A stretch of DNA of 64,000 nt from Pelodera strongyloides (Eukaryota > Nematoda > Chromadorea > Rhabditida > Rhabditidae), in assembly GCA_036852015.1 (NCBI GenBank), contig JAANDG010001202.1:54544-118543 (forward strand), given 5' to 3'. Shown in pieces: positions 60,607 through 64,000 of the stretch (positions are counted from its first letter, which is position 1; each line of letters begins with the position of its first letter). The notes below the pieces were generated by a model. The model was not told the DNA's origin. It made no database searches and worked only from the letters and a program-made list of their open reading frames with translations. The position numbers were made by a program, and so were the translations under genes.

Positions 60607-61026
60607 TTACGGTCCGCATTGGAGTAATAAATCTAATGTGGTCGTCAGAATTGTTTTGGGATAATACAATAATACATAGTTGTGAATACGGCATCTGTAC
60701 TCTTCCTTCCTGAAAACAAATACCCTAATAAACAACCCGTAACGAAGTTGTCGACCTACACTAATATATTCTTCTTCGGCCTCGTCGTGACTCCTCGACT
60801 TTCCACGCGTCGTAATATGCGAGAACATGTCCACCAGCATACTACGGGTTATTCCAAATTGCCCAAGTGTTGGAAGAGAATCATATGGTGCGCGGTCATT
60901 GGGTGAATATGTTCGCTGTGTGACTCTCATCACCGCTAACCACCTTCTTTTCATATCGTCCTTTGTGGCACAAGAGGGCATTCTTAAACAAAATGCAAAT
61001 AAAATACGGAACGTCATATTCTGCAA
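60607..61026 (-). CDS. Repeat-borne conserved ORF, copy 4
   Basis: A 139-codon frame starts MQNMTFRILFAFCLRMPSCA and keeps RVTQRTYSPNDRAPYDSLPT, RGKSRSHDEAEEEYI and GRQLRYGLFIRVFVFRKE. A one-base loss near 60,700 shifts the tail relative to the other copies (EEYRCRIHNYV). The upstream sequence mirrors 14.9-15.2 kb. This and copy 3 show that the right arm holds the block in tandem. Confidence 0.3.
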   Translation of the reverse strand: MQNMTFRILFAFCLRMPSCATKDDMKRRWLAVMRVTQRTYSPNDRAPYDSLPTLGQFGITRSMLVDMFSHITTRGKSRSHDEAEEEYISVGRQLRYGLFIRVFVFRKEEYRCRIHNYVLLYYPKTILTTTLDLLLQCGP

Positions 61027-61286
61027 AAAAAAGAAAGGGACACCAAGGGGTCCTGGTTAACACCAAAGACCCCCTTCAGCCTCCGTCTTTAAGTTGGAAT
61101 ATAGATAAAAAGGGGAAAGAGGTTAAAGGTGAGTAAAAGAGTTAGGAATCAATAAAATATTAAATATATGTGTAGGCGGGGTCTGGTTTGTACCAAACCC
61201 CTTTCAGTCTCCGAACCTAAACTTCATTTACGTTTAACGAACGGCCCGGTCTTGACCTACCCAAAGTCAAGACCCCATCAGGCCTC

Positions 61287-62097
61287 GGTGCTATTGCAGA
61301 ACGGGGGGGGGGCAGTCAACTTTTCGGCCCAAAGTGGGCGGAGCCTCACCAAACTTGGCCATGATGGATGACAGGCTATGCCCAATCCATCTGTGATATC
61401 AGCTTATCATAATTATCGATTTATTGATTTTTTTCAAAAAATTTCCCGGAGTCCGATTTGGGCCCAAATTTCACTGAGCCTTCACTCTGGATGGCCATTT
61501 CACTGAGCCTGCATCCAGAGGGGCCCATAAGGGCTGATAACTGCACCTAACTTTTTATTTTTCAGTAAATAAGCATGCACGCGAGGATGCATTCTGTCTC
61601 TGAACCGTTATGCTAATATGAACTCTTTATTAAAATAAGCAATGTGGACGTAAATTGAATGGAAAAGAGAGAAACACCGGGCTGAGCGCATTCGAAAGGT
61701 TCAGCTTCTTACGCGATGTATAACCTAAACTTTAGTTGGGCGGTGCTAAGCTTAAATTGAATAACTCAATAATTAACTGAAGGGGTGAGCCTCACCTAAA
61801 CAAACTTAGATCCACTGAGCCTGAACCTCACGTTTAGATGAAGGTTCAGTGAAGTTGGCCAATCAGATTGAAGGCTCAGTGAAATTTGGGCAGCCAGATT
61901 GAATGCTCAGTGAAATTGAGCAGCCAGAACTATTTTTGGCAATTTTTTTGAAAAAATCAATAAATCGATAATTATGATAAGCTGATATAACAGATGGATT
62001 GGGCATAGCGTGTTATCCATCCTGGCCAAGTTTGGTGAGGCTCCGCCCACTTTGGGCCGAAAAGTTGACTGCCCCCCCCCCGTTCTGCAATAGCACC
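61287..62097. mobile_element. GGTGCTATTGC hairpin MITE, related subfamily
   Basis: Ends ggtgctattgcagaacgggg and ccgttctgcaatagcacc enclose 811 bp with ~180-bp complementary arms (gcccaaagtgggcggagcct and its inverse). The first bases and the G/C run match the 15,615 MITE family, but the body differs. A target duplication was not found. A further one-ended relic with gctagtagcacc lies at about 62,165-62,300. Confidence 0.75.
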
Positions 62098-62339
62098 ATG
62101 AATTGTTCTCTTTTTGTCCGTTCATAGAAGCAGTTGAATTCATCCCTTTTTGCATATTTTCCAAATTTTGAAAAAAAAAATCAATAAATCGATAAAACGG
62201 ATAGCGCAGATCGATTGGCCGTCCCTTTGGGTGAAGTTTCAGCCCGATCGGAGCACTCCTTCAGAAAATTTTAGCTGCCCCCCCCAAAGCTAGTAGCACC
62301 ATAACATATGACATGAAACAATGGGAAAGTTATCTCTAA

Positions 62340-62611
62340 GGGCGCGTTCGGGATTGATTTTCCGAAAGGAAACTCGGCCAAATCCTCGTTCGGGATGGAC
62401 ATTTTGGAAACGTACTAATGCTTGGAGAAAACAAAAAATACAGTATGAATTAGCATGGAAAATTTGAAAAATATGCGCGGGAAACGTTTTTCGCAAGCTA
62501 ATTCATACTGTATTTTTTGTTTTCTCCGAGCATTGGAACGTTTCCAAAAAGTCCATCCCGAACGATGAATTTGTATGGTTTCCTTTCGGAAAATCAATCC
62601 CGAACGCGCCC
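62340..62611. mobile_element. Harbinger-like MITE, second family member
   Basis: Starts gggcgcgttcgggattgatt and ends aatcaatcccgaacgcgccc, with a second inverted pair (aatgctcggagaaaacaaaa-like words). It shares the GGGCGCGTT terminus with the 624-851 element. Flanks are TAA and TCA, consistent with a decayed TWA target. Confidence 0.75.
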
Positions 62612-62826
62612 TCAACTATGGTATGTCATTGCAAATAAGAAGACAATTTGCAACAACCTTTTACCAAGCGCGAGAGCATTGCAATATTGCAAAATAGCTT
62701 TGGACCCTTTGGAACTCAAATTCAAACAAATGCTTCAATTTGCAAACAATTTTTTATAAAGACTGAACTCGGGCAAAATAAAGTGCGTCGTGCGGCTGTC
62801 AATACAACAGACTTACCGTTGCGCTA

Positions 62827-63030
62827 CACTGACGAAACTTGGCGTGCAAGCCGCGTGACAACGGCGTGCAGCGTGCATTTGGCAACGTGGTGGCGTGCAA
62901 AAATGCACGCGGAACGGTACGGCGTGCAACTTGCCCGCCGGTGACACGCCGCTTGCACGCCAAAAGCCCGAGACGAAATGGCGTGGGTACGGCGTGCAAC
63001 TGCACGCCGTACCCACGCGGCTTGCACGCC
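62827..63030. mobile_element. CGTGCA-rich palindromic element
   Basis: The word ggcgtgcaa and its inverse occur more than ten times in ~200 bp, for example acttggcgtgcaagccgcg near the start and cgcggcttgcacgccaacc near the end, an inverted pair. A perfect inner palindrome gtacggcgtgcaactgcacgccgtac is split at about 63,001. It disrupts the repeat terminus that continues uninterrupted at 1-20. No ORF is credible. Confidence 0.65.
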
Positions 63031-63446
63031 AACCAATTAGTTTGCAGACACACAGTGAATATTTTTTTCGTCATCACACCCGCGCGCACGCCGGCCAGCC
63101 GATGCTGATTTTTTGGTTGAATGACTTGTTTTTCGTTTCTTTTGCGTATGTTTTAGTGTAATTTGAGTTTTTCCCCAATTGGATGTATGACTAGCCTCCT
63201 CAATACTATGTTTTCCGCCGGTGTTTGCGCTGGGAACTGACCAAATGTAGCCGTATTCGAAACTTTGCGATTTACGTCTATATGAATACCACTGATGGTG
63301 ATCTTTATTTTAGCCATGATTTTTTCTGTCCGTGTGTACCAATTACTTGTTTGACTTGTATTTCTTTCCTGCCGATCTGATTTAAAGAAACTGTTGTTCA
63401 GGTTTTTTTCCGTTTGTGTTCTCGCCAGACGGCCGGACTACATAAA
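63031..63446. other. Upstream region of the right-edge gene
   Basis: Mixed unique sequence with no repeat match in the window. An acceptor-like tcgccag just before 63,430 suggests a non-coding 5' exon further upstream. Confidence 0.3.
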
Positions 63447-63744
63447 ATGGACACGTGCCAGCCAACGAGGGTAATTCTTTCTTTCTTTTATTTTCAACCA
63501 CCGTTCTTCATAATTTGTGTACTTTGGTAAATTTGTTCGCCCGGTTATATACTATGTTTGTTACCTATTTTGCCTTTAACCCAAATAAGGAATGAGGGCA
63601 TAAACCCCGTATTTAAACGTTGAGTTAGTTTATAATATTGAGTGATGTCTGAGCTCTGAGCCTTTTAGATTTCCTACGTCCAATGCTATGGAACGCTCGT
63701 TGTAGTCGGATCTGACCCGGAAGGCCGGAAAATCGAGTGTGCAG
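63447..63744 (+). CDS. 5' end of an unidentified gene (partial)
   Basis: Exon 63447-63470 encodes MDTCQPTR; after an intron (gtaatt ... ttttag) exon 63669-63744 continues ISYVQCYGTLVVVGSDPEGR then KIECA, and the next donor is gttcct. Phases agree. The gene runs beyond the window, so the family cannot be judged. The weak second donor is the main doubt. Confidence 0.45.
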
Positions 63745-64000
63745 GTTCCTTTTTATTTCATACAGATATATGTCTTTACTTTACTTATTCTTACTTATCA
63801 CATTTATTGTCATAAATCGGATAAATCGACTACACATTTTCTAATAAAAATAAATGAGGATTATAACATATAACCTATCTTACTCCGCTGCATTGTGCAT
63901 TGCTGCATATGTATTGTTCTTACTTCTAGTAAACAAATATGGAACTCAGAGACATGTTATCTTTAGTTCTCTTTAAAGTGCCACTTAATTTAGATTCACC
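63745..64000. other. AT-rich intron or intergenic edge
   Basis: No exon is visible before the window ends. It is presumably intron of the partial gene. Confidence 0.3.

Larger units (their letters stand above)
54996..62826 (-). repeat. Right arm of the large inverted duplication
   Basis: Reverse complement of blocks within 13,172-26,045, in mirror order. It is shorter, lacking the A-B tandem duplication, LINE and TRIM, but carries two copies of the conserved-ORF block and private insertions, including a 75-bp direct duplication (55,536-55,610 and 56,283-56,357). The outer limit is the caacagacttaccgttgcgc motif that also ends the 13-kb foldback element. Confidence 0.8.

Noticed and set aside
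1..64000. CRISPR array, bacterial operon or prophage
   Set aside because: Tandem repeats lack unique spacers of CRISPR length, genes contain spliceosomal introns, and no prokaryotic signals are present.

Overview
This is eukaryotic and almost certainly metazoan nuclear DNA. Genes are split by many short GT-AG introns, one encodes a C2H2 zinc-finger protein with a TGEKPY-type linker, a fragment resembles the kinesin-13 (KIF2) N-terminus, and the repeats are animal-type (CR1/L2-like LINEs, an LTR/TRIM element, hAT, piggyBac-like and Harbinger-like MITEs). It is AT-rich. The species cannot be named from sequence alone; an invertebrate is likely. There are no operons, Shine-Dalgarno sites, rRNA genes or CRISPR arrays.

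Layout. (1) 1-13,171: a foldback structure. Two near-identical inverted arms (1-3,302 and 9,905-13,171) enclose a core with direct repeats, a ~155-bp tandem repeat and a 129-bp satellite. The arms carry LINE 3' ends and MITEs. (2) 13,172-26,045: the left arm of a second, larger inverted structure. It is a tandem duplication broken by a LINE that is itself broken by a 1.64-kb TRIM with LTRs, PBS, PPT and a 4-bp TSD. It also has hairpin MITEs with 8-bp TSDs, a repeat-borne ~110-codon ORF and a three-exon KIF2-like fragment. (3) 26,046-49,679: mostly unique sequence. A 14-exon, five-finger C2H2 gene (26,305-35,127) is interrupted inside finger 1 by a 2,746-bp hAT element with a perfect 8-bp TSD. 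A small coiled-coil gene follows, then a ~6.8-kb higher-order array of 129-bp units. (4) 49,680-54,995: a block with inverted ends holding a six-exon minus-strand gene of unknown family. (5) 54,996-62,826: the right arm, mirroring 13.2-26.0 kb. (6) 62,827-64,000: a CGTGCA-rich palindromic element, then the first exons of another gene.

How it fits together. There is no pathway here; the window is a gene-bearing island between inverted blocks of nested transposons. The paired arms repeatedly show filled and empty versions of one site, so several insertions can be delimited to the base and their order inferred. Exon models were accepted mainly where splice phases chain without stops across all exons; protein functions are mostly unassigned.
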